DNA of 64,000 bases from Haloarcula taiwanensis (GTDB lineage: Archaea > Halobacteriota > Halobacteria > Halobacteriales > Haloarculaceae): assembly GCA_002844335.1 (NCBI GenBank), contig CP019154.1, forward strand, positions 868,001 through 932,000, in the 5' to 3' direction. The translations under genes and the position numbers were made by a program. Below the pieces are notes generated by a model. The model had not been told where the DNA came from. It saw only the letters and a list, made by a program, of their open reading frames with translations, and did not search any database. Positions 34,275 to 41,763 of this stretch are shown one piece after another (within the stretch, counting starts at the first letter, position 1; the number at the start of each line of letters is the position of its first letter).

Positions 34275-34997
34275 GTGGCGTACCTCTTCGTCCACGAAGA
34301 CCGCGAGTACCTGCTGGACCCCGGCGAGCGGTTCGAATCCGACCTCGGTATTTTGGAGGTGCCCGAAGACGTTGAACCGGGCGATGTCGTCGAGACCCAT
34401 CTGGGGACCAGCTTCACCGTCCGTCGGCTGCGCGGCCCGGACCTGTTCACCCACCTCGAACGCACTGGCGCGCCGATGATGCCCCGCGACGTGGGGCTGG
34501 TCGTCGGCAAGACCGGCGTGGCAGCGGCAGATCGCGTCCTCGACGCCGGTACCGGAACAGGCATCCTCAGTGCGTACATGGGCCGTATCGGCGCGGACGT
34601 GGTGACCTACGAACAAGACCCCGAGTTCGCGGAGGTCGCGCGCCAGAACATGGCGGTCGCGGGCGTCGCGGACACTGTGGAGGTCCGGACCGGCGACATC
34701 ACCGATGACCTCGACGACCTCTCGGGCTTTGACGTGCTGACCCTTGATACCGAGGATGCACCGACCGTGGTCGAGCGAACGCCCACGCTGCTGGAACGGG
34801 GCGGGTCACTGGCGGTGTACTCCCCGTTCGTAGAGAACACGCGCGAGGTCGTAGAGACGGCCACCGAGGTCGGCCTCGACGGCGTCGAGACGCTCGACAC
34901 CATCCAGCGGGAGATGGACTTCGACGACCGCGGCTCCCGCCCCTCGACCGGCGGCGTCGGCCACACCGGCTATCTGACGTTCGCGCGGCGTCCCTGA
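34275..34997 (+). CDS. trmI: tRNA (adenine-N1)-methyltransferase TrmI
   Basis: 240 residues. N-terminal beta domain (AYLFVHEDREYLLDPGERFESDLG) typical of TrmI, then 'PMMPRDVGLVV' (tetramer contact), SAM motif I 'VLDAGTGTGILSAYMG', motif II 'VTYEQDPEFAEVARQN', and 'FDVLTLDTEDAP', where most family members have L-D-x-P. Methylates A58 (and A57 in archaea) of tRNA. GTG 34275 begins one base after the nac stop, supporting coupling; the same pairing is common in haloarchaea. Confidence 0.9.
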   Translation: MAYLFVHEDREYLLDPGERFESDLGILEVPEDVEPGDVVETHLGTSFTVRRLRGPDLFTHLERTGAPMMPRDVGLVVGKTGVAAADRVLDAGTGTGILSAYMGRIGADVVTYEQDPEFAEVARQNMAVAGVADTVEVRTGDITDDLDDLSGFDVLTLDTEDAPTVVERTPTLLERGGSLAVYSPFVENTREVVETATEVGLDGVETLDTIQREMDFDDRGSRPSTGGVGHTGYLTFARRP

Positions 34998-35040
34998 CAG
35001 AACCTGTCAGTTCTGCCGAACCCCTGTTGTTGGGGTCGAC

Positions 35041-35046
35041 TTTAAA
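35041..35046 (+). promoter_or_regulatory. TATA box of the 35074 gene
   Basis: TTTAAA, 28-33 bases upstream of ATG 35074; it argues for that start over the ATG at 35062. Confidence 0.55.
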
Positions 35047-35073
35047 CATGTATGAGTACGTATGGGATACTGC

Positions 35074-35283
35074 ATGAGCGAATCAGAGACGCCGATGGAG
35101 ACGACAACCTGGCCAGACCTCGCAATCGGTCTCTACGACCGCCTGACCGGACGCAATGCGGAAATAACGTACGACTTCGACGACATGGAAGTCGACGTCC
35201 CGAGCAAGGCCGGCGAAGACGCCGAGCACGCTCGCTGGCGGGTCGACGGCACGCTGACTATCACGACACGCGATAACGACTGA
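35074..35283 (+). CDS. Small acidic haloarchaeal protein
   Basis: 69 residues: MSESETPMETTTWPDLAIG...ending in TLTITTRDND. A helix (ALAIGLYDRLTG-like) then two or three beta strands (AEITYDFDDMEVDVPS, WRVDGTLTIT). Unrecognised. Two bases separate it from the next gene, so the pair is one transcript. The ATG at 35062 would place the TATA box too close. Confidence 0.65.
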   Translation: MSESETPMETTTWPDLAIGLYDRLTGRNAEITYDFDDMEVDVPSKAGEDAEHARWRVDGTLTITTRDND

Positions 35284-35285
35284 CA

Positions 35286-35666
35286 GTGGCCACGACGACG
35301 AAGGCGGTCGGCGATCTGTTCGACCTGCTCGAGCGAAAGCCAGACCTCCTCGTCGACGCCGATCTGACCGTCGAGCGGGACGGGGTCGCGTTCACCGTCC
35401 GGGGATACGACGACTTCGTCGCCGTCGACCTGCCGTCACTCGGGGCGGCGGTCGCCATCTGGCGGGACCGGCTGGTCGGAGGACCGGACGCCGCCGCGGC
35501 GCTGGCTGCTGCCGGACTGACGGCCGAAATCCGGGTCCGAGGCGCACCCGTCGCCCGCCTCGGTGTGGACGCCGTGCCGAGTTCGCTCGCGAAGCGACTC
35601 GGCCTCGGGCCGGTCCAGCTGTTCCTCGACGGCGCGCTCCTGGCGATTACGCCACGGCGCGGATGA
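35286..35666 (+). CDS. Conserved haloarchaeal protein, partner of the 35074 gene
   Basis: 126 residues from GTG 35286. Mixed alpha/beta: 'AVGDLFDLLERKPDLLVDADLTVERDGVAFTVRGYDDFVAVDLPS' then 'LAAAGLTAEIRVRGAPVARLG' and 'AKRLGLGPVQLFLDGALLAITP'. No membrane segment, no catalytic motif. Its last 20 bases overlap the 3' end of the minus-strand gene at 35647. Function unknown; the tight spacing implies it works with the preceding small protein. Confidence 0.7.
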   Translation: MATTTKAVGDLFDLLERKPDLLVDADLTVERDGVAFTVRGYDDFVAVDLPSLGAAVAIWRDRLVGGPDAAAALAAAGLTAEIRVRGAPVARLGVDAVPSSLAKRLGLGPVQLFLDGALLAITPRRG

Positions 35667-36258
35667 GGGCAAGCAGTTCGGTCCGGTAGTCCGACGGCGA
35701 CCGCCGGAGCCGCTCCGGCGGGTTTTCGACGTTCAAAAGTGTCGCCAGCGACCGGTCAGGGTATGCGCCGGCGGCGATGCGGAACCCATCGCCGTGCCAG
35801 ACGCCGACCCAGCCGGTAATCGACAGCGTCGCATCGACCGGTTCGAGGTCGAGTTCGGCGCTGTAGGTCCGGAGCCGCGCCCGGTCGCCGCTGTCGACGC
35901 GGACCCGTTCCCGCCGCCCGCGCTCGATGGATTCGAACCCTCTGTCGGCCAGTTCCTCGGCGAAGGCCGACTGTGCTTCAGAGCGGACCGTCGGGAGAAT
36001 CATCGCCGGCCCGACGCCGGGCGCAAGCGGCGGTGTAAACGACAGTGCGGTGGCGAAAAAGAACCGCCACTGGTGGTCGAGTCCGATTGCTTCCCGGACC
36101 GCCGCGCGTGTCTCGGCGGCGTCGTACACTTTCGTCGCTCCCTGGACGCGCGCCGTCGGTAGCTGAAAGACCGTTTCGACGCTCTCGTCGACGAGCTCCC
36201 AGCCGCCGTCGCGTAACTGGTCGGCGGGCACATCCGGGAACGCGGGGTCAGTGGGCAC
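35647..36258 (-). CDS. Conserved haloarchaeal protein of unknown function
   Basis: 203 residues from GTG 36258. Regular beta/alpha pattern with 'DGGWELVDESVETVFQLPTARVQGATKVYD', 'HQWRFFFATALSFTPPLAPGVG', 'RTYSAELDLEPVDATLSITGWVGVWHGDGFRIAAGAYP'. The duplicated strand pattern resembles two copies of a small alpha/beta module. Lies nine bases after the tfs stop on the same strand, so it probably shares the tfs transcript. Not recognised further. Confidence 0.65.
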   Translation of the reverse strand: MPTDPAFPDVPADQLRDGGWELVDESVETVFQLPTARVQGATKVYDAAETRAAVREAIGLDHQWRFFFATALSFTPPLAPGVGPAMILPTVRSEAQSAFAEELADRGFESIERGRRERVRVDSGDRARLRTYSAELDLEPVDATLSITGWVGVWHGDGFRIAAGAYPDRSLATLLNVENPPERLRRSPSDYRTELLALIRAVA

Positions 36259-36267
36259 GGTCCGGCC

Positions 36268-36594
36268 TCAGTGGTCGTCCTCTCGCCACTTGTGTTCGCA
36301 CTCGGTGCAGGTGAAAAAGCGTGTTTCGGACTCGTCGGCCGCGCGTATCTGCTTCATCTCGTAGAACGCTCGCTCGTTGCCACACTCTGGACAGCGTGCG
36401 CCCGTCGTCGGCCCCATGTCTTCGGCATCGACTTCGGAGGTGTCGACGACTTCCGACTCCTCCTGGCCCTGCGTGGTGACGGCCATTTCCTGTTCGGTCT
36501 CGGCGTTTCGAGCCTTCTCGTAGCCGCAACTGCCACAGACCCAGCGCTCGTCGTCCGTTTTCATCATCGAACCGCATTCGTCGCAAAACTCCAT
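36268..36594 (-). CDS. tfs: Transcript cleavage factor TFS
   Basis: 108 residues. N-terminal zinc ribbon C4-C7-C20-C23 (MEFCDECGSMM, WVCGSCGY). C-terminal TFIIS-like ribbon 'ARCPECGNERAFYEMKQIRAADE' with D87-E88 at the hairpin tip, then 'FFTCTECEHKW'. The acidic pair inserts into the RNA polymerase funnel and stimulates cleavage of backtracked RNA. Complete and of normal length. Confidence 0.95.
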   Translation of the reverse strand: MEFCDECGSMMKTDDERWVCGSCGYEKARNAETEQEMAVTTQGQEESEVVDTSEVDAEDMGPTTGARCPECGNERAFYEMKQIRAADESETRFFTCTECEHKWREDDH

Positions 36595-36712
36595 TGTAGT
36601 ACCACCATTTGCTTGCCGGCCGTGTTAAACACCCGGTTTCGACCGAACCGCTCTGTCTCTCCGTGTCGCCGTACGCTGTGAGACGAACAGCAAAATCGGA
36701 CTGGCGACCGTC

Positions 36713-37795
36713 TCAGTCGTTGCGAACCCACGCCGAGCAGGCTTCCATGTCGTCCATGACCTCACCGTGGAACGAACAGTACGGCTCGATGTCGCCGTCC
36801 TGCATCACGTACTCGAAGTGTCGGCAGTTCCCGCAGTAGGTGTCTGGCTCGCCCTGATGGACCGCCGTCTCGGTAATTGCGTCGTGCCCCGTCGTCGCCG
36901 TGCCGCCATCGGTCGACGGCGAGGCTTCCGGGCCGGCCTCAGCTATCCTCGGGTCGAGCGCGTTCTCAGAGGGCCCACTCTGGTCCCTTCGACGCGACGC
37001 GGTGTTTTGCTGCCCGGTGTTCGAGCGCGCGTTTGCCTGGCGGCCCGACTCCGTCGCTGCGCCGCTGTTCGACCGTCGCTGGGACCGCGTGTTGCGGTCA
37101 GACTGCGTGTCGGTCGACGGTTGGCGGTGGCGGCCGTTGACCGTGCGCGCATCATCCGAGGGCTGTCCGGTCCCGCCGTCGCTGACAGCACCGCTCGCTC
37201 CCGGTCTATTCGTCTGCGTCTCGACTGTGCCCTCCGGGTCCTGTCCGAAAAACCCGATGCCGCCCAGCCCCGGGAGCGTTCGGGCTTCCTCAACGAGGCG
37301 AATCGTCCCTTCCTCGGTCACTTCCATGCGTGCCGTCCCACCGGGGTCGTTTCGCGTCTTGAACGTCGCGAGCGACGCGAACAGACACCAGAACGTCGTC
37401 ACGATGCCGGCGAAGTAGACGACGCCGGTAAGTAGTGCCAGCAGCGGGTCGTTGCTGGTCCAGCTGTAGGGATACAGCGACTGGAACAGCCAGACGCCGA
37501 CCGCAGCGACGCCTGTCCCGCCAAGGGCAGTCAGCCGGATTCGTCGACTGGCCGGCAACACTGCGAACACGCCGAGGATAACCGACGGCAGCCCGAGGCC
37601 GGCGATGATGCCGGCGATTTGTCTAGCTGCGTAGGCGTCCAGCCCGTATCTGTTGCCGACGGTGGTCGTTGCGAGTGCGATTGCCCCGACGAGTCCGGCA
37701 ACACCAACGAGAAACAGGACTGTCCCGACGAGTTGCTGGCGGCGCGATGCGACGCGCCCAACCTCCCCTTCGTACACGTCGGTGAGACTAGTCAT
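36713..37795 (-). CDS. Membrane protein with low-complexity linker and C-terminal Cys4 motif
   Basis: 360 residues. Four helices between residues 20 and 145 (TVLFLVGVAGLVGAIALA and following). Residues 175-305 are a low-complexity stretch rich in Ser, Arg, Asn, Gln and Thr. The C-terminus has 'YCGNCRHFEYV' and 'YCSFHGEVMDDMEACSAW', four Cys (plus His) able to bind zinc, like the 'C-x-N-C-x-H-F' patch seen at the end of some haloarchaeal proteins. ATG 37795 follows a TATA box. The cluster suggests a membrane scaffold or sensor; function unknown. Confidence 0.7.
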   Translation of the reverse strand: MTSLTDVYEGEVGRVASRRQQLVGTVLFLVGVAGLVGAIALATTTVGNRYGLDAYAARQIAGIIAGLGLPSVILGVFAVLPASRRIRLTALGGTGVAAVGVWLFQSLYPYSWTSNDPLLALLTGVVYFAGIVTTFWCLFASLATFKTRNDPGGTARMEVTEEGTIRLVEEARTLPGLGGIGFFGQDPEGTVETQTNRPGASGAVSDGGTGQPSDDARTVNGRHRQPSTDTQSDRNTRSQRRSNSGAATESGRQANARSNTGQQNTASRRRDQSGPSENALDPRIAEAGPEASPSTDGGTATTGHDAITETAVHQGEPDTYCGNCRHFEYVMQDGDIEPYCSFHGEVMDDMEACSAWVRND

Positions 37796-37818
37796 GCAGT
37801 ACACTACTGCTACATCCG

Positions 37819-37825
37819 ATAAAAC
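37819..37825 (-). promoter_or_regulatory. TATA box of the 37795 gene
   Basis: GTTTTAT on the minus strand, 24-30 bases upstream of ATG 37795. Confidence 0.55.
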
Positions 37826-37929
37826 TACCCGTCAGACACACGCATGACGCGGGCACGCGCGAACGCGGCTCTGAGGGACACGCGAGCCGTTCCGAAAGCA
37901 CTAATCGGACCCACGGGCACTGTTCGGGT

Positions 37930-38217
37930 ATGAGCGACGACGAAAGCGAGGACGCGGAGGAGCCGGCTGTCGAACTCGGCGACGGACCTGACGTTGCCGG
38001 TGCGCCGCTGGCCCGCGTCTCGGCCCGGCTCACCTGGGGCATCGAACACAGCACCATCGTCAGCCGCGAAGGGGACACGACGATTCGGACGCCGGACGGC
38101 CCGCAGGAACTCGCAACGGTGCTCGAGGACGTCGACATCCCGTACTTCGCCGACCGTCAGGAGTTCGAAAGCGCGGTTCGGGACGTCATCGGGACCGGCC
38201 CCATCCCGACCGAGTGA
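37930..38217 (+). CDS. DUF5789-family small protein
   Basis: 95 residues: acidic N-terminus, then 'GAPLARVSARLTWGIEHSTIVSREGDTTIRTPDGPQELATVLEDV', then 'YFADRQEFESAVRDVIGTGPIPTE'. The P-L-A-R-V-x-A-R-L-T-W and final G-T-G-P-x-P-T-E are the recurrent signature of a haloarchaeal family I recall as DUF5789. Role unknown; a small DNA- or RNA-associated factor is a guess. Confidence 0.75.
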   Translation: MSDDESEDAEEPAVELGDGPDVAGAPLARVSARLTWGIEHSTIVSREGDTTIRTPDGPQELATVLEDVDIPYFADRQEFESAVRDVIGTGPIPTE

Positions 38218-38367
38218 GGGCGGGAACGGACTTCTGTGGAACCAGCACGACCCATCCCAGTTACAGCTGCTGTGATCTGTGCGGCGTGTGTTATCACCCC
38301 CTTATACTCGCGGTCCGATATCGCGTCGAACCACAGGCTTTGATAGCGTCTGTTGCGGAGACAGCGT

Positions 38368-38568
38368 GTGTTCCACAGAAGTGGCCTCTCCTGGAAAGAG
38401 CGGACCGCATTCGCGATCTGGGGACTCGGGGTTATCATCGTTCTCCGGACTCTGTACGACGTATTCGGCGTGGCAGGGCGAGAATTAGCTATCGCGGCTG
38501 GTGTCCTGGTTTTTGGCTCGTTCTACGGCGTCTTCATGCCAGTCTGGCGGCGGTTCTCAGCGGAATGA
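38368..38568 (+). CDS. Small two-helix membrane protein
   Basis: 66 residues from GTG 38368 (VFHRSGLSWKERTAFAIWG). Two helices: 'IWGLGVIIVLRTLYDVFG' and 'LAIAAGVLVFGSFYGVFMPVW', ending RRFSAE. TTTGATA near 38339 lies about 27 bases upstream. A TTG at 38353 is an alternative start. Unknown function. Confidence 0.5.
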   Translation: MFHRSGLSWKERTAFAIWGLGVIIVLRTLYDVFGVAGRELAIAAGVLVFGSFYGVFMPVWRRFSAE

Positions 38569-38666
38569 CTCACACGAAGAACCGGCGGGACAGACACAGC
38601 GGCGTCACCGTTCCGACGCAGTTGGATCCACTATCGTAACGCCACAACGCAACAGTTTGCTACCTG

Positions 38667-38831
38667 TTACCGCATATTTTCGAGCGCATACACCGTGTCG
38701 GAGATGAGCCATTCCGTCTCACAATCGGCGTGCTCGATACTGAGCGCGTTGAAGGTCTCTCGTCCGTCATCAACCGTTATTTCGAACGCTCGGCTACGAA
38801 GCGACTCGGGATGGGGACTCGGTGGGGACAC
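38667..38831 (-). CDS. 54-residue haloarchaeal protein with W-L-I-S-D-T motif
   Basis: From GTG 38831: VSPPSPHPESLRSRAFEITV, then DDGRETFNALSIEHADCE, then TEWLISDTVYALENMR and stop. A TGA lies in frame just upstream, so GTG is the only good start, and a TATA box (GTTTATC) is 25-31 bases upstream. The strand-turn-strand pattern ending in W-L/I-x-S-D-T resembles short haloarchaeal families of unknown role. Confidence 0.6.
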   Translation of the reverse strand: MSPPSPHPESLRSRAFEITVDDGRETFNALSIEHADCETEWLISDTVYALENMR

Positions 38832-38855
38832 ACATCTCCATCATAGAGTGGGACC

Positions 38856-38862
38856 GATAAAC
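38856..38862 (-). promoter_or_regulatory. TATA box of the 38831 small gene
   Basis: GTTTATC on the minus strand, 25-31 bases upstream of GTG 38831. Confidence 0.5.
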
Positions 38863-38920
38863 GAGTCGATTCGCCGCGACAGGCCCATTACGCGCCGATT
38901 GGCCGCCGTCTGGCGATTGG

Positions 38921-39085
38921 TTATGAATCGCCCGACTCGCTCACTTCGGCTCTGCCGCGGCGCTTGCCGAACAGGTACGCGGCCACGACGAGTGCGAGGG
39001 GCACGACGAGAAACATCCCCATCGTGACGAGCATGACGACCATTTCAGTAGTACCGGGCATCCCGGGAAACAGGAGGAGGGCCAT
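38921..39085 (-). CDS. 54-residue single-pass or two-pass membrane protein
   Basis: Begins MALLLFPGMPGTTEMVVMLV with Met/Val-rich helices followed by FGKRRGRAEVSESGDS. ATG 39085 is used; an upstream extension to 39148 has no support. Resembles small haloarchaeal membrane peptides; function unknown. Confidence 0.55.
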   Translation of the reverse strand: MALLLFPGMPGTTEMVVMLVTMGMFLVVPLALVVAAYLFGKRRGRAEVSESGDS

Positions 39086-39187
39086 ACGCCCCGTACATCC
39101 GCCTGTCTCAAAAGTCCAACTCAGGGTCCACTGTTTAGCGTCGGGCACGCAGACCGGGAATCGCGTTCTACCACCGGCAGCCCCGCG

Positions 39188-39958
39188 TTAGACGTGTGGC
39201 TTCGGCAGGAGGTCGTCGAACGCTTGCGCGTCCAGCCACTCACAGAGCCTGACGAGCTGTTCGGTCGCGGCCTCGAACATCTCCGCGCCCTTTTCGGCCG
39301 TGGCATCGGTCTGGTCGCCCAGAACACCGTTATCGGTGTTATCAGCGGCGTCGTAGAAGGTTCGCGAGCCGTACTTCTTTGTCTCGGCTGCCGCAACGCT
39401 CGGAATCCCACCGTCCCGTGCGTCTTCGAGGCGGTCGTCGTGAACTAGGTCGGAGCGCAGGTGTTGAATCATGGCCGTTTCTTTCGGGCCGCCGTGTGGT
39501 CCGTTCTGTTCGAACAGGTCGTCCACGAGGTCTGGGATGCTCTCGTCCCACATCCACTCGATGGCGTACAGCACTTCGTCGTCCCGGAGCCGACGGCCGA
39601 CCTCACGGAGGTGCTCGACGTTCCCACCGTGAGCGTTCACGTAAATGACCCGGTCGATGCCGTGGTAGGCCAGATTCCGTGTGAATGACTCGACGTAGTC
39701 GCGAAACACCGGCGCGTCGACCCACATCGTCCCGTTGAACTGTCTGTGATGGGGGCTCACGCCGACGTTGATCGTCGGAGTACAGAGATAGCCCGTCCTG
39801 TCGGCGGCTTCTCTGGCGAAGGCTTCCCCGATGAGGTGGTCCGTCGCCAGCGGGAGATGCGGCCCGTGTTGTTCAGTCGACCCCAGCGGCACGAGCGCGA
39901 GCGACTCCGTCTCGAAATAGTCACCGAGGTCCGGCCAAGTCTCGTCGGCAAGGTACAT
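39188..39958 (-). CDS. Creatininase-family amidohydrolase
   Basis: 256 residues. Family motifs: 'VPLGSTEQHGPHLPLATDHLIG' (metal-binding Glu, His, Asp), 'INVGVSPHHRQFNGTMWVD', 'VIYVNAHGGNVEHLREV' (metal His) and 'WDESIPD...GPHGGPKETAMI' (metal Glu). In archaea a creatininase-fold enzyme, ArfB, deformylates a riboflavin/F420 precursor; creatinine hydrolysis is unlikely. I cannot tell ArfB from other members by eye, so no symbol is given. Precedes nothing on its strand; the GH13 genes upstream on the same strand end 80 bp away. Confidence 0.85.
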   Translation of the reverse strand: MYLADETWPDLGDYFETESLALVPLGSTEQHGPHLPLATDHLIGEAFAREAADRTGYLCTPTINVGVSPHHRQFNGTMWVDAPVFRDYVESFTRNLAYHGIDRVIYVNAHGGNVEHLREVGRRLRDDEVLYAIEWMWDESIPDLVDDLFEQNGPHGGPKETAMIQHLRSDLVHDDRLEDARDGGIPSVAAAETKKYGSRTFYDAADNTDNGVLGDQTDATAEKGAEMFEAATEQLVRLCEWLDAQAFDDLLPKPHV

Positions 39959-40038
39959 ACCACTGCTGGTGACGGGCGCGTCTTGAATCTGTGCCTCTTG
40001 ATGACCGTTTCGGTGGGAGTGCCATAGGGCGACGGTTG

Positions 40039-41763
40039 TCAGTCGAATAGCTCGTAGACGCGAGCCTCATACGGTGCAAGCGTCACCGTTTCCGGATCTG
40101 CGTCGTCGCGGTCGTAATTGCCCTCGAGCAGCGTCGCATCGGCGTACTCGACCGGGAGTGCAACGGTTTCGCTCCCGTCATCGAAGTGCAAGACGACCAG
40201 AACACGCTCGGTTCCCGCGTCCGTCGACAGCGACCGCGTGAACGCGAAGACGGTTTCGTGGTCGGGGAGCAAGTCGGTGTAGTCTCCGTACACCAGCACG
40301 TCCCTGTCGGAGCGCAACTGGATGAGTCGCCGGTAGTAGTTGTAAACGGAGTCTTCGTCCGTTCGCTGGGTAGCGGCGTTGATATCCCTGTAGTTCGGAT
40401 TGACCTTTATCCAGGGGTCACCGTCGGTGAAGCCGGCGTTTCGGGAGTCGTCCCACTGCATCGGTGTCCGGGCGTTGTCGCGGGTCCGGTAGCCGACGAC
40501 CTCTCTCACGTCCTCGTAGTCCTCGACATCGTCTTGCCCGAGGAGTTCCCGCGCGTGGTTGATGGCGTCCACGTCACGGAGGTCGTCCATCGTCTCCCAG
40601 TCGGCGTTCGTCATCCCGAGTTCCTGCCCCTGGTAGATGTAGGGCGTGCCACGGAGCATAAGGACGAACGTCCCGAGCAGCGTCGCGGATTCCCGGCGGT
40701 AGTTCTCGGGGTCGCCGTAGCGGGAGACGCTCCGCGGCTGGTCGTGGTTCTCCCAGTACAGGGCGTTCCAGCCGTCCGCCGCCAGCCCGTCCTGCCAGCG
40801 GTCGACGATGGTTTTCAGCTCCGGCAGGCTCCAGTCGCCGACCGACCACCGCTCGCCGCCGTCGTAATCGAGCTTCGTGTGCTGGAAGTGAAACGCCATG
40901 TCCAGCGGGCCGTCCGTGCCGGCGTACTTGCGGGCCGACTCGACAGTGAGCTGTGGCATCTCGCCGACAGTCATCACGTCGTAGTTCGACAGCACCGACT
41001 CGTCCAGTGCCGTCAGATACGACGACAGCTCCGGCCCGTTGATGAAATGCTCGGAGCCGATCCATTCGCTGTCCGGCTCGCCGTCGGGCAGCCCCTCGAC
41101 TTTCGACAGAAGGTTGATAACGTCCATCCGGAAGCCGTCGATGCCCCGCTCCAGCCACCACTCGATGGTGTCGAAGACGTCCTGCCGGACGGCGTCGTTG
41201 CGCCAGTTCAGGTCCGGCTGTGAGGTGTCGTACAGGTGGAGGTAGTACTCGCCGCGCTCCTCGTCGAACTCCCAGGCGGAGCCCCCGAAAAAGGACTCCC
41301 AGTTGTTCGGCGGCACGGGCTCGCCGTCCGCGTCAGTGCCGCCCTCGCGCCAGATGTAGTAGTCCTCGTACTCCGGGTCGCGCTGTCGGGACTTCTGGAA
41401 CCACTCGTGTTGGTCTGACGTGTGATTGACGACGAGGTCCATGACGAGCCGCATATCTCGGTCGTGGACTTCCGCGAGCAGCGCTTCCCAGTCGGCCATC
41501 GTTCCGAACTCGTCGTAGATTGCCTGATAATCGCTGATGTCGTAGCCGTTGTCTTCCTGTGGAGAGTCGTAGACTGGATTGAGCCAGATAACGTCGACGC
41601 CGAGGTCGGCGACGTAGTCCAGTCGGTCGACGATGCCCTGCAGGTCGCCGACCCCGTCGCCGTCGCTATCGCTAAAACTGCGTGGGTAAATCTGATAGAC
41701 GACTGCTTCTTTCCACCATTCGCGGTCCAGTTCGCCGTCGGAAAGCATCTGCGATGACATCAT
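40039..41763 (-). CDS. GH13 alpha-glucosidase, second of a tandem pair
   Basis: 574 residues, oligo-1,6-glucosidase/alpha-glucosidase type: 'EAVVYQIYPRSFSDSDGDGVGDLQGI', 'DLVVNHTSDQHEWF', nucleophile D214 in 'GIDGFRMDVINL', acid/base E268 in 'MTVGEMPQL', and D341 in 'ENHDQPRSVSRYG'. No signal peptide, so it acts in the cytoplasm on imported maltose or isomaltose oligosaccharides. The Asn of the common N-N-H-D is Glu here. Its start overlaps the stop of the upstream paralogue (ATGATG over TGA), so translation is coupled. About half the residues match the neighbour, indicating local gene duplication. Confidence 0.93.
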   Translation of the reverse strand: MMSSQMLSDGELDREWWKEAVVYQIYPRSFSDSDGDGVGDLQGIVDRLDYVADLGVDVIWLNPVYDSPQEDNGYDISDYQAIYDEFGTMADWEALLAEVHDRDMRLVMDLVVNHTSDQHEWFQKSRQRDPEYEDYYIWREGGTDADGEPVPPNNWESFFGGSAWEFDEERGEYYLHLYDTSQPDLNWRNDAVRQDVFDTIEWWLERGIDGFRMDVINLLSKVEGLPDGEPDSEWIGSEHFINGPELSSYLTALDESVLSNYDVMTVGEMPQLTVESARKYAGTDGPLDMAFHFQHTKLDYDGGERWSVGDWSLPELKTIVDRWQDGLAADGWNALYWENHDQPRSVSRYGDPENYRRESATLLGTFVLMLRGTPYIYQGQELGMTNADWETMDDLRDVDAINHARELLGQDDVEDYEDVREVVGYRTRDNARTPMQWDDSRNAGFTDGDPWIKVNPNYRDINAATQRTDEDSVYNYYRRLIQLRSDRDVLVYGDYTDLLPDHETVFAFTRSLSTDAGTERVLVVLHFDDGSETVALPVEYADATLLEGNYDRDDADPETVTLAPYEARVYELFD

